From: Maritalea mobilis | GTDB taxonomy: Bacteria; Pseudomonadota; Alphaproteobacteria; Rhizobiales; Devosiaceae | Length of the DNA stretch: 64,000 nucleotides | Assembly (NCBI RefSeq): GCF_004363175.1 | Contig: NZ_SNYR01000001.1 | Span: 62,001 to 126,000 of the forward strand | Reading direction: 5' to 3' | Part shown: one piece after another, positions 32,536-41,559 of the stretch | Layout of the letters: each line of letters starts with the position of its first letter | Numbering within the stretch: position 1 is the stretch's first letter | Program-made: the position numbers and the translations under genes | The notes under the pieces: model-generated | The model's database searches: none | The model's input: the letters and a program-made list of their open reading frames with translations, nothing else | Told to the model about the DNA's origin: nothing

Positions 32536-34494
32536 ATGCTTGAGTTGGGCGTGTGTTATTATCCGGAACAATGGCCGGAACATATGTGGGAACGCGATGC
32601 CCAACGCATGGTTGAACTTGGCCTGACATGGGTGCGTGTGGGCGAGTTTGCCTGGTCTCTTATCGAAGAGGAAGAGGGTAAATTCAACTGGACGTGGCTG
32701 GACCGCGCCGTTGATATTCTTGGCAAAGCGGGCCTGAAGGTGGTGATGTGTACGCCATCGGCTGCACCACCAAAATGGTTGATCGACAAACATCCCGAAA
32801 TTTTGCCTGTAGACGCAGAAGGACATGTGCGCAAATTCGGCGCGCGTCGTCATTACTGTTTCTCAAGCGATATTTATCGCGAACATGCCGTCCGTATCGC
32901 TGGCGAATATGCCAAGCGTTATGGCGCCAATCCCTTTGTAAATGCGTGGCAAATTGACAATGAATATGGTGACCACGACACCATTCATAGCTATTCAGAA
33001 AGCGCGAAAAAGGCATTCCAGAGCTGGCTGACCAGCCGCTATCACGACATTGAGGCGTTGAATCAGGCCTGGGGCACTGTTTTTTGGAGTATGAAATATA
33101 ATCGTTTTGATCAGATTGAACTGCCGAACAGCTTGGTTGAAGAGCCAAGCCCGACACACCTGCTCGATTATCAGCGATTTGCTTCCGACGAAGTGATTAA
33201 GTTCAACCGCGCACAGGTCGATATTGTCCGGAAACATGCGCCTGATCGGCCAGTTACCCATAACTTTATGGGGCATAATACCGACTTTGATCATTATGAA
33301 CTGGGCCAGGATTTGGATTTTGCGTCATGGGACAGCTATCCAATGGGCGCGCTTATTCATGGTAAAATGGATGATGCCGAGAAAGCGCGCTTGCTTCGCA
33401 CAGGGATTATCGACCAACCAGCCTTTAACAATGATCTTTATCGTCAAGCTGGGCAGGGGCGTGCGTGGATTATGGAGCAGCAACCCGGGCCAGTGAACTG
33501 GGCGGCCCATAATCAATCGCCCCATGATGGCATGGTGCGGCTGTGGACGTGGTTGGCATTCGCCCACGGGATCGATGTTGTGGTCTATTTCCGTTGGCGT
33601 CAGTCGAAATTCGCGCAAGAACAATTCCATGCGGGACTATTGCTGCCAAATGATGAGCCGGATCAGGCCTATTTCGAGGTGGCGCAAGTGGCCAAAGAAA
33701 TTGCTCAGTTGCCGCAAGAGATTGCTGACCGGAAAACTGCTAAAGTTGCGCTGATGCTTGACTATGCATCACGTTGGGCGGCGCTGAGCTTGCCGCAGGG
33801 CAAGGATTATTCGAGCGCCCGCAATATGATGAATTGGTATCAGGCGCTATCTGCTAAGGGCGTAGATGTTGATATCGTCGGGCCGCATAATGATTTAAGT
33901 GCATATGATCTGGTGATTTTGCCCGACATTATTTTGGAAAATGCTGAGTTGGTGCAAAAGCTAAAAGCGAGCAATGCCAAAATCTATCTCGGCGCACGCA
34001 CGGGCAGCAAAACGCAGAATATGCACATTCCAGACAATCTGCCGCCGGGCGAATTCGCCCAACTTATCAATGTGAAAGTCAAGCGTGTTGAATCTTTGCC
34101 TGAATATAATCAGGACCTTATCGTAATGGATGAGCAGCGTTTCGCTGTTGGCAATTGGCGCGAATGTATCGAAAGTGATGAGCCCGTTTTGGCGCGCTTT
34201 GAATCAAACCATCGAGATCAATCGCCCGCATTGGTGGGCAATGAGAAATGCTGGTACGGCACCGCCAATTTTTCGGGTGCGGCATTGGAGCATTTGGTTG
34301 ATAGATTGTTGAGTTGGGCAGGTGTCCCAATGAGTTCATTAGACCGCGATGTGCGGGTGACTAAAAGAGGCCCATTGCATTTTGCTTTTAACTTTGGCGA
34401 ACGATCTGCTGAGGTGCAGATGCCAGAAGGGGCGGAGATATTGCTCGGAAGGGCGGAGATTGCGCCGCGCGACGTTGTGATTTGGCGCGAGTAG
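32536..34494 (+). CDS. Beta-galactosidase, glycoside hydrolase family 42
   Basis: A 652-residue enzyme without a signal peptide, so probably cytoplasmic. The start MLELGVCYYPEQWPEHMWER is typical of GH42. The acid/base Glu143 is in AWQIDNEYGD and the nucleophile Glu314 in MEQQPGPVNW. Domain order is a catalytic TIM barrel (to about 390), a trimerisation flavodoxin-like domain (about 395-590) and a small C-terminal beta domain, as usual for the family. It would hydrolyse beta-galactosides imported by the ABC system downstream. An operator-like palindrome precedes it and a 155-base gap follows. GH42 enzymes also act on galactan or arabinogalactan oligosaccharides. Confidence 0.95.
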   Translation: MLELGVCYYPEQWPEHMWERDAQRMVELGLTWVRVGEFAWSLIEEEEGKFNWTWLDRAVDILGKAGLKVVMCTPSAAPPKWLIDKHPEILPVDAEGHVRKFGARRHYCFSSDIYREHAVRIAGEYAKRYGANPFVNAWQIDNEYGDHDTIHSYSESAKKAFQSWLTSRYHDIEALNQAWGTVFWSMKYNRFDQIELPNSLVEEPSPTHLLDYQRFASDEVIKFNRAQVDIVRKHAPDRPVTHNFMGHNTDFDHYELGQDLDFASWDSYPMGALIHGKMDDAEKARLLRTGIIDQPAFNNDLYRQAGQGRAWIMEQQPGPVNWAAHNQSPHDGMVRLWTWLAFAHGIDVVVYFRWRQSKFAQEQFHAGLLLPNDEPDQAYFEVAQVAKEIAQLPQEIADRKTAKVALMLDYASRWAALSLPQGKDYSSARNMMNWYQALSAKGVDVDIVGPHNDLSAYDLVILPDIILENAELVQKLKASNAKIYLGARTGSKTQNMHIPDNLPPGEFAQLINVKVKRVESLPEYNQDLIVMDEQRFAVGNWRECIESDEPVLARFESNHRDQSPALVGNEKCWYGTANFSGAALEHLVDRLLSWAGVPMSSLDRDVRVTKRGPLHFAFNFGERSAEVQMPEGAEILLGRAEIAPRDVVIWRE

Positions 34495-34591
34495 AGAATG
34501 AATCGATCTGAAAAGTCAGATTGGTAAAATACTGAAAAACAATAATAAAAACTCATTTTAAAACACATTTCTAAATTAATTGAATTAACAC

Positions 34592-34619
34592 TTTACAACT
34601 TAAGTTAAACGTTTATATT
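34592..34619 (+). promoter_or_regulatory. Promoter candidate of the GH42-linked ABC operon
   Basis: TTTACA (34592-34597) and TATATT (34614-34619) are 16 bases apart. The repeated palindrome core TAAACGTTTA (34606-34615) lies inside the spacer and reaches the -10 box, the classical position for LacI-type repression. Confidence 0.5.
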
Positions 34620-34620
34620 T
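34606..34620. promoter_or_regulatory. LacI operator candidate of the ABC operon
   Basis: TAAACGTTTATATTT is identical over 15 bases to the operator in front of the GH42 gene at 32437-32451, including the palindromic core TAAACGTTTA. It is 30 bases before the ATPase start at 34650. Confidence 0.7.
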
Positions 34621-34649
34621 TTGACAAATGCCAGGGAGAGGGACGAAGC

Positions 34650-35816
34650 ATGGCGGGCGTAAAAATCGATGGGCTGGAAAAGAAATTTGGTAGCCTTCGG
34701 GTCCTGAAGGGGATTGATCTCGATATTCGCGATGGCGAGTTTGTCAGTTTCCTTGGGCCGTCAGGTTGCGGCAAAACTACGCTTTTGCGGTCCATTGCAG
34801 GTCTTGAAGAGATCGATGGCGGGCGGGTTGTGTTGGGTGGTCAGCCCATCAGTAAATTGCCGCCAGCTAAGCGCGATATTGCCATGGTGTTCCAGAACTA
34901 CGCGCTCTATCCGCATATGAATGTCTACAAGAATTTGTCATTCGGCTTATCGCTGAATGGCGTGCCAAAGGCAGAAATTGACGAGCGGGTGCAAAATGCA
35001 GCCCGCATCCTGCAAATTACCGAGCTTCTGAAGCGGCGACCTAAGCAATTGTCGGGCGGGCAGCGTCAACGTGTGGCGATTGGTCGGGCGATTGTGCGCG
35101 ATCCAAAGCTTTTCCTGCTGGATGAGCCATTGTCGAACCTTGATGCTGGCTTGCGGGTGACCATGCGGGTGGAACTTGCAAATCTACATAAGCGCCTTGG
35201 CGTCACCATGATTTACGTGACCCACGACCAAGTAGAGGCGATGACCTTGTCTGATCGTGTGGTGGTGCTGGACCAAGGTAAAGTTGCCCAATTCGGCACG
35301 CCGCTCGAGCTATTTTATGCGCCGCGAAATCTATTTGTGGCCAGCTTTATCGGCTCGCCCAAAATGAACTTTTTGGACGTGTCGGTCAAAATCTCTGGAG
35401 AAAAAGAACTTACTGTAAGCGCCGAGGAATTGTCCGGTGAAATCAAAGTGGCGCTCGAAGCCGCTGCGAAAGATGTTGCTGGCCCACACACTCTCGGCAT
35501 TCGTCCGGATAATATCGAACTGGTCGCGCAAGACGAGGCGCATATGAGTGGCCAAGTGCTGCTGGTGGAGCGCTTAGGCACTGAAAGCCAAGTGCATATC
35601 AAACTCGAAAATGGCCAAACATTTGTAGCGATTGCCCGCGGCACCCATCCGGCGGCGACGGGCGACCGCGTTTACCTGAAATTTCCTGCTCAACATTGCC
35701 ACATTTTCAATGGGGAGGGGCAGGCATATCCGCGTGAACTGGATGCGGAAACCCGATCACTGATTGATCGACAAAAGTCGCTGCATGGTGCGGCGCAAAG
35801 AGGAGAGGAAAAATGA
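34650..35816 (+). CDS. Sugar ABC transporter ATP-binding protein, UgpC/MsmK type
   Basis: A 388-residue ATPase with Walker A GPSGCGKTT, signature LSGGQRQRVAIGRAIVR, Walker B LFLLDEPLSNLDAGLR, and a C-terminal TOBE domain that includes LGIRPDNIEL. The ribosome site is GGGAGAGGG. The last residues extend about 25 positions beyond the usual end (ETRSLIDRQKSLHG). It opens the operon and overlaps the binding protein start as ATGA. A second full ATPase of this type exists at 19946, so each CUT1 system here has its own. Confidence 0.93.
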   Translation: MAGVKIDGLEKKFGSLRVLKGIDLDIRDGEFVSFLGPSGCGKTTLLRSIAGLEEIDGGRVVLGGQPISKLPPAKRDIAMVFQNYALYPHMNVYKNLSFGLSLNGVPKAEIDERVQNAARILQITELLKRRPKQLSGGQRQRVAIGRAIVRDPKLFLLDEPLSNLDAGLRVTMRVELANLHKRLGVTMIYVTHDQVEAMTLSDRVVVLDQGKVAQFGTPLELFYAPRNLFVASFIGSPKMNFLDVSVKISGEKELTVSAEELSGEIKVALEAAAKDVAGPHTLGIRPDNIELVAQDEAHMSGQVLLVERLGTESQVHIKLENGQTFVAIARGTHPAATGDRVYLKFPAQHCHIFNGEGQAYPRELDAETRSLIDRQKSLHGAAQRGEEK

Positions 35817-37042
35817 AGCATTTGAAGAAACTGGCCTTGGCGTCTGTTTTGTCAGTCGCGGCGCTATCAGGCACGGCTCTTGGGGAGGAAACCATTCGCT
35901 TTGCCACGTGGGATAGCGATGAAAGCCTTGAAATTCAAAAAGAAATTGCACGTCGCTTTGAAGCGGCCAATCCCGGCGTGAAGGTGCAAGTTGAGCCATA
36001 TGCAGATGGCTACGACCAGAAGCTGATTGCTTCATTCGGTGCCGGCAACCCGCCGGATGTGATGTATATGTGGAACTATCCCAAATATTACACATCATTG
36101 ATGCCACTTGACGATTTTATGGCGCGCGACGCTGAAGCCATGAATTTGGATGACATCCCGCCGGGCCTGATCAATACGACGCGGATCGACGGCAAAGCTT
36201 ACGGCATGCCAGCGGGCTTCACCACCCATGTGGTGTTCTACAATAAGGACATGTTCGAGGCCGCAGGCGTTGAAATGCCAAGCGAAGATTGGACATGGGC
36301 TGAGCTGCGCGAAAAAGCAGCGAAATTCCGTGATGAAGAAAGCAAAGTCTACGGCTTTGCGGTTGAGGCCAAACCCGACCCATTTGATTATGAGCAATTC
36401 TTCTGGTCAAACGGCACGCGCTTTATCGCAAAAGATGGCTCTGCAGTTGATGGCTATATGAACAGCCCAGAAGCTGTGGAAGTGCTGACCATGTTTGCGG
36501 ATATGGCTGCAAATGAAGAAGCAGTTGTGCTCGGCATTGGCGACAATAGCTCAGGTTCTGCGCTGTTTAAGGGCGAAAAGCTGGCCATGTATCAATCGGC
36601 TATGTGGTCAAAAGGCGGCTTTGACGAAGCTGGCATCAATTATGGCGTGGCAAAGCTACCATCCTTTGGTGACAAGCCTGTGCATTCGTCCATCGGCGCG
36701 TCAGCCATGTCCATGGCCAAAGACACAAAGAACCCAGATTTGGCATGGGAGTTCATCAAGTTCTTCTCATCAGCTGAAGCGGTGAAGTTGCGCACAAATG
36801 ATTTGCCAATCCGCACCAGCGTTGCTGAAGAAATGGAAATGACCACCGATCCAATCTTCAAGCCATTCTTTGACATGTTGGCGGTTTCCGACAGCGAGTC
36901 AAACGCATTCCTGAAACACGAAAATTGGGGCAAAATCCAAGCGAACCTAGAACGCGCGATTGAGGCCACGATGATCGAAAAAGGCAATGCAAAGAAACAT
37001 CTTGATGACGCTGTTGCTCGTTCGCAGCGCCACCTAAACTAA
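35813..37042 (+). CDS. Sugar ABC transporter substrate-binding protein (family 1)
   Basis: A 409-residue periplasmic binding protein. The signal peptide MKHLKKLALASVLSVAALSG ends near residue 24 (TALG). The mature protein opens with EETIRFATWDSDESLEIQKE, then FGAGNPPDVMYMWNYPKYY, typical of oligosaccharide-binding proteins of the CUT1 group. The start is coupled to the ATPase gene by a 4-base overlap and has a GAGAGGAA ribosome site. Given the GH42 and GH63-like enzymes around it, a galactoside or glucoside oligosaccharide is the likely ligand. Confidence 0.92.
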   Translation: MKHLKKLALASVLSVAALSGTALGEETIRFATWDSDESLEIQKEIARRFEAANPGVKVQVEPYADGYDQKLIASFGAGNPPDVMYMWNYPKYYTSLMPLDDFMARDAEAMNLDDIPPGLINTTRIDGKAYGMPAGFTTHVVFYNKDMFEAAGVEMPSEDWTWAELREKAAKFRDEESKVYGFAVEAKPDPFDYEQFFWSNGTRFIAKDGSAVDGYMNSPEAVEVLTMFADMAANEEAVVLGIGDNSSGSALFKGEKLAMYQSAMWSKGGFDEAGINYGVAKLPSFGDKPVHSSIGASAMSMAKDTKNPDLAWEFIKFFSSAEAVKLRTNDLPIRTSVAEEMEMTTDPIFKPFFDMLAVSDSESNAFLKHENWGKIQANLERAIEATMIEKGNAKKHLDDAVARSQRHLN

Positions 37043-37066
37043 CCCACGATAGGGGGGATGGATATT

Positions 37067-38002
37067 ATGTCTGGAGTTCAAGATCGGCAGTATCAACGAC
37101 AAAAGTTTGTTGAGAAACTCACGCCATATTTGTTCATCTCCCCTTGGATATTGGGCTTTTTCTTCTTCACCCTTGGCCCGTTAGTGTTCTCCTTTGTGAT
37201 GAGCTTTTACGATTGGCCAGTGGTGGGGGAGCGCGAATTTATCGGCACTCAGAATTATGAAGTGATGCTGACTCAAGACCCGCTTTTCTGGGACAGCCTG
37301 TGGGTCACCATCAAATTCGGCCTGTTCTTTGTGCCGTTCAATATTATTCTTGGCCTGCTGTTGGCGGTTTTGCTCAACCAAAAGGTGATCGGCAGCGGCA
37401 TTTTCCGCACCATCTTTTACCTTCCGAGTGTGATTTCCGGCGTTGCTTTGGTGACGATCTGGGCGTGGATCTACAGCCATGAATATGGAATTTTGAATTT
37501 CCTTTTGGGATTGGCAGGCATTGATGGGCCGAACTGGCTCGGTGATCCAAGCTGGGCACTGCTGGCCATCGTCATCGCGTCGCTTTGGGGCCTTGGCGGC
37601 ACCATGCTGATCTTGTTGACCGGTCTGCAATCCATTCCGAAAGAACTTTACGAAGCGGCAAAAATCTCCGGTGTCCCCGGCTGGGCGCGGTTGATCTTTA
37701 TCACTATTCCTATGCTGTCGCCGATGCTGCTTTTCACCTTCATCACCTCAATCATTGCGGCATTCCAGCAATTGACCATTGCCTTGTTGCTGACAGGCGG
37801 CGGGCCGCTCGAAAGCACCTATTTCTTCGCGATGTATATTTACGACAATGCGTTCAAGCATTTCGAAATGGGCTATGCCGCGGCTAATAGCTGGGTGATG
37901 TTTCTGATCATTCTGGCGCTCTCCATGATGGTGATGAAATCTTCGTCTGCCTGGGTTTATTACGAAGGCGAGATGAAAAAGGGAGGCAATAAAGATGCTT
38001 AG
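37067..38002 (+). CDS. Sugar ABC transporter permease, MalF type
   Basis: A 311-residue permease. The start at 37067 (MSGVQDRQYQRQK) is preferred, because the GGGGGG site then has an 8-base spacing; an ATG 9 bases upstream is too close to it. Six membrane segments are visible from LTPYLFISPWILGFFFF onwards. The EAA loop is ELYEAAKISGVPGWARLIFI followed by IPMLSPMLL. It overlaps the next permease by 8 bases. Confidence 0.92.
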   Translation: MSGVQDRQYQRQKFVEKLTPYLFISPWILGFFFFTLGPLVFSFVMSFYDWPVVGEREFIGTQNYEVMLTQDPLFWDSLWVTIKFGLFFVPFNIILGLLLAVLLNQKVIGSGIFRTIFYLPSVISGVALVTIWAWIYSHEYGILNFLLGLAGIDGPNWLGDPSWALLAIVIASLWGLGGTMLILLTGLQSIPKELYEAAKISGVPGWARLIFITIPMLSPMLLFTFITSIIAAFQQLTIALLLTGGGPLESTYFFAMYIYDNAFKHFEMGYAAANSWVMFLIILALSMMVMKSSSAWVYYEGEMKKGGNKDA

Positions 38003-38807
38003 AACCTTCACATATGGCGCGCTGATTTTTCTTTCTGCGCTGTTCATTCTGCCTTTCTATTGGACCTTTATCACCGCAGTGAAAAGCGTTTCTGAGCTAT
38101 ATCAATATCCGCCTGTGTTCTGGCCATCGGACGTGCAGTGGGAAAACTTCATCACCGCATGGTTCAAGCAACCTTTTGATGTGTATTTCAAAAACTCTGC
38201 CATCGTGGTGGTGATGTCCACCATCGGGCAGCTCTTTTCATCCTCGCTGGTGGCCTATGGCTTTGCCCGGTTCCAGTTTAAAGGGCGTGACGTGATCTTC
38301 ATCATTTTGCTGGCCACCATGATGATCCCATGGGACGTAAAAATGATCCCGCTCTATATGGAATTTAACATGCTGGGCTGGATCAATACACTTAAGCCCT
38401 TAATCGTACCTGCCTATTTCGCTGAAGCATTCTTCGTCTTCTTGCTGCGGCAGTATATTATGACGGTGCCAATTGAGATTGATGAGGCAGCGCGAATGGA
38501 TGGGGCGAATAGCTGGCAGATTTACTGGCGTATTCATTTGCCCTTGATGATGCCTGCATTGGTGCTGGTGGGCACGTTCCACTTTATGAACGCGTGGAAC
38601 GACTATCTAGGGCCGCTAATCTTCCTCAATGATCAATCGAAATATACGCTTACGCTTGGTCTTTCCATGTTCAAAGGGCTGCATGAAACTGACATCACGT
38701 CTATTGCGGCGATCACCGTGCTGCTGTGTATCCCGCCTCTGATCCTGTTCTTCTTCGCTCAGCGCTACATTATGGATGGGGCCATCGGATCATCGGTGAA
38801 AGGTTAG
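37995..38807 (+). CDS. Sugar ABC transporter permease, MalG type
   Basis: A 270-residue permease with six membrane segments, beginning with FTYGALIFLSALFILPFYWT. The EAA loop reads IEIDEAARMDGANSWQIYWR followed by IHLPLMMP. The GGGAGG ribosome site is inside the end of the previous gene. It completes the importer and is followed, 3 bases later, by the GH63-like hydrolase. Confidence 0.92.
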   Translation: MLRTFTYGALIFLSALFILPFYWTFITAVKSVSELYQYPPVFWPSDVQWENFITAWFKQPFDVYFKNSAIVVVMSTIGQLFSSSLVAYGFARFQFKGRDVIFIILLATMMIPWDVKMIPLYMEFNMLGWINTLKPLIVPAYFAEAFFVFLLRQYIMTVPIEIDEAARMDGANSWQIYWRIHLPLMMPALVLVGTFHFMNAWNDYLGPLIFLNDQSKYTLTLGLSMFKGLHETDITSIAAITVLLCIPPLILFFFAQRYIMDGAIGSSVKG

Positions 38808-38810
38808 GCA

Positions 38811-40514
38811 ATGCTGTTTGATTTCGACAAGGTGCCATTTTCAAAGCACCAACGTTTCACCACATTGTCGATGATGGGTGAGGGCACAGATCGCGCCCTT
38901 TACCTCCGTTATGTGGCGGGCGGCGACGAACGGCCAAGCCTTGGCAAACTAAGCCGCGTTCGCTTTGAAGATGAGGCGGGTCATGATTTATCACCGAAGT
39001 ATGACCTTACGCCTGCTGCATTGAAGGTCAGCTTGTTCAACGGCGCAGAACAAGTCGGCATCGCGGCTTTTGCCATCGGCGAAGGCGAGACTTTGCATGT
39101 TAAGGCTGAAAATATTGCGGTGATCTTCGCTTTAGAAGGATCGCGCTATGATTATGCATACAAAACAGCTCATGGCGCTGACTGCGTCGTGGCCGCCGGG
39201 GAAAATCTTCGCCTAACGCCATTTGTACATCAGGGGCAAATGAACGTGAGCGGCCAATGGCGGCGCGATCATGCGGATAATGTAGAGCTGCGTTTCGCTG
39301 GCACGATGCTTGACGCTGGAATTATGTTGCATGAACGTTTGGCCCCTAAGGCACCAACGGCAAGTTTCGAAGACGCGCAAGCGCAATCAGTCATTGCATT
39401 CGAGGCATGGCGTACAGCAGATAAAGGCGAAGCGGCGCTTCTGGCTAATTATCTGTTGTGGGCCAATTGCGTGCCGAAGCGGGGCTATTTGACCGCACCC
39501 GCCATCTACATGTCCAAAAATCATATGATCAACATATGGAGTTGGGACAATGCATTTTCCGCACTTGGCGTGGTGGAAAATGATCCGCAACTTGCTTTTG
39601 ATCAGTTTGCGGCCATCTTTGATCATCAGGATGAAAGCGGCTTATTGCCTGACTTCGTGCACGATAAGGGCGCGTCTTATAGTTTCACCAAGCCGCCTGT
39701 GCATGGTTGGGCGATCAGTTTGATGCTGCAGCGCAATCCAGATATTTTCACTGAACCGCAATTGGCTTATTTGCGGGAAAAGTTGGCACGGCAGTTCAAT
39801 TATTGGATGGAACATACGCGTGCAGATGAGCACTCACTGCCCAGCTATGCCCATGGCAATGATAGCGGATGGGACAATGCGAGCTTTTTTGCCGAAGGTG
39901 GCCCAGTTATCGGCCCGGACCTGCCAACATTTCTGGCGCACACCGCCCGCACCATTGCACATTTGGCTAAGCGTGCAGGAGATATTTCGCAGGTCGCAGA
40001 GTTTACGCAGCATGAGGATCAATTGATTTCGATTCTGCTTTCGCAATTGTGGGATGGCAACACCTTCCAAGTGCGCTTGGTCCATAATCAGGCAAAGCCT
40101 TTGCCCGATCAAAGTCTTATTCAATTTATGCCACTTCTGCTGGGCGATAAGCTGCCCACAGAAATCACGGCTAAATTGCTCCAGCGATTTGATGAATTGG
40201 GCATGGTGACGGCATGGGGGCCTGCAACAGAATCGCCAAGCAGCACATTTTATGAAGCAGATGGATATTGGCGTGGCCCGATTTGGGCGCCGACAACATT
40301 GCTGATTGTCGAGGGCTTATTGGCGCAAAATGAACGTAAGCGCGCTCGTGAAATTATGCAAAAATACCAGCATTTATGCGAGACTTCCGGCATGGCTGAG
40401 AACTTCGATGCACTAAGCGGCGCTGGCCTGCGTGACAAAGCTTTTGCTTGGACATCAGCGGTTTATTTGCGTTTTGCCCAACTATTGGCTAACGATTTTG
40501 GGGAAGAAATTTGA
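38811..40514 (+). CDS. GH63-like / trehalase-like glycoside hydrolase with an (alpha/alpha)6 barrel
   Basis: A 567-residue cytoplasmic enzyme without a signal peptide. An N-terminal beta-sandwich-like region of about 190 residues precedes a helical barrel. The motifs WSWDNAFSALGV, GNDSGWDNASFF (Asp355 is the likely acid), FYEADGYWRGPIWAPTTLLI and ENFDALSGAG match the GH63 family and the amylo-alpha-1,6-glucosidase-type relatives. It is in the operon of the ABC importer and directly before the LacI gene, so it degrades an imported oligosaccharide. Alpha-glucoside bonds are typical for the family, whereas GH42 cuts beta-galactosides, so the substrate may contain both. Confidence 0.82.
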   Translation: MLFDFDKVPFSKHQRFTTLSMMGEGTDRALYLRYVAGGDERPSLGKLSRVRFEDEAGHDLSPKYDLTPAALKVSLFNGAEQVGIAAFAIGEGETLHVKAENIAVIFALEGSRYDYAYKTAHGADCVVAAGENLRLTPFVHQGQMNVSGQWRRDHADNVELRFAGTMLDAGIMLHERLAPKAPTASFEDAQAQSVIAFEAWRTADKGEAALLANYLLWANCVPKRGYLTAPAIYMSKNHMINIWSWDNAFSALGVVENDPQLAFDQFAAIFDHQDESGLLPDFVHDKGASYSFTKPPVHGWAISLMLQRNPDIFTEPQLAYLREKLARQFNYWMEHTRADEHSLPSYAHGNDSGWDNASFFAEGGPVIGPDLPTFLAHTARTIAHLAKRAGDISQVAEFTQHEDQLISILLSQLWDGNTFQVRLVHNQAKPLPDQSLIQFMPLLLGDKLPTEITAKLLQRFDELGMVTAWGPATESPSSTFYEADGYWRGPIWAPTTLLIVEGLLAQNERKRAREIMQKYQHLCETSGMAENFDALSGAGLRDKAFAWTSAVYLRFAQLLANDFGEEI

Positions 40515-41554
40515 GCACACTTATGTCACCGCGCCCCACAATTAAGACCATTGCCAAAGAAACTGGCCTTTCGACGGCCACCGTGTCCAAAGCCCTGAAC
40601 GGCTCGCCGCAAGTGCGTCCGGACACGCGCGATAAGATTTTGGATGTCGCCAAAAAGCTTGGCTATGAAATGAATTTGAGCGGTGTGCAACTGCGCACGG
40701 GCAAAACCCACCAAATTGCCATGATCACCGTGATCTCGTCGCCCCATGACGATGAATGGGGCGGGGTAGGCTATGCCCAACTTGTTTATGGAGTTTCAGA
40801 TGTGCTGCACGACACGCCTTATCGCGTGGTGCAATACCAAGCCAGCTCTTATGAGGAGAGCTTTGACATCATTAAGCGCATCGTGGCCAACCGTAAAGCG
40901 GATGGTATTATTTTGCCCGGCACGCGAGTGAAAGATAAGCGCGTTGAATTTATGCAAGCGCAAGATTTCCCGTTTGTGACCTATGGCCTCACCGAAGCCG
41001 AAGTGCCCCACGCTTATGTCGATACCCACAACCAACGCATTGTTTCTATTTGCGTGGAACGTTTGATTGCTAAGGGGCATAAGCGCATCGCCATGCTCAA
41101 CGCTGATATGGTGCTGATGTATTCGCGGGACCGTGAAAATGCCTATCGGCAAACATTGCAGGATGCCGGATTGAAGTTTGATCCAAGCCTTGTGGCCAAT
41201 GGCGAACTTACGCCGGCATTTGGGCGTGAGCAGTTTTTTGAAATGTCGATGTTTGACGATCCGCCAACTGCTTATTTCTGCGCCAATGAGGCGACAGCCA
41301 TGGGCGTTTTGTCAGGTTTTCATGTGCGCGGTTATGAGCATGGGCGCGATGCGGTGGTGATTGCTACGGACGATTTGAACGTATCGCAATATTTCTCACC
41401 ACCAATCACAACTTGCTATTTGCCCATTTCAAAGCCCAGCCAAGTTCTAGGCGAATTTATGCTGAAACTGCTGAATGGCGAAGCACCCGAAAAGCTACAA
41501 AAGCTATTCGTGCCCGATTTGATTGAGCGCAGCTCAGATGAACTGCGCAAATAA
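40511..41554 (+). CDS. LacI family transcriptional regulator of the GH42/GH63 cluster
   Basis: A repressor of 347 residues if it starts at the TTG at 40511, which overlaps the preceding stop by 4 bases and has GGGGAAG at a good distance; an ATG at 40523 would shorten it by four residues. The helix-turn-helix is TIKTIAKETGLSTATVSKAL. The effector domain includes RKADGIILPGTRV and FCANEATAMGVLSGF. The two shared palindromes before GH42 and the ABC operon are its likely targets. Being the last gene of the operon, it would be autoregulated. Confidence 0.92.
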   Translation: MSTLMSPRPTIKTIAKETGLSTATVSKALNGSPQVRPDTRDKILDVAKKLGYEMNLSGVQLRTGKTHQIAMITVISSPHDDEWGGVGYAQLVYGVSDVLHDTPYRVVQYQASSYEESFDIIKRIVANRKADGIILPGTRVKDKRVEFMQAQDFPFVTYGLTEAEVPHAYVDTHNQRIVSICVERLIAKGHKRIAMLNADMVLMYSRDRENAYRQTLQDAGLKFDPSLVANGELTPAFGREQFFEMSMFDDPPTAYFCANEATAMGVLSGFHVRGYEHGRDAVVIATDDLNVSQYFSPPITTCYLPISKPSQVLGEFMLKLLNGEAPEKLQKLFVPDLIERSSDELRK

Positions 41555-41559
41555 TCAGA

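Noticed and set aside
32305-32853. Minus-strand ORF of 182 codons across the GH42 start
   Set aside because: It overlaps the operator, promoter and start of GH42, is compositionally odd and has no family motif.
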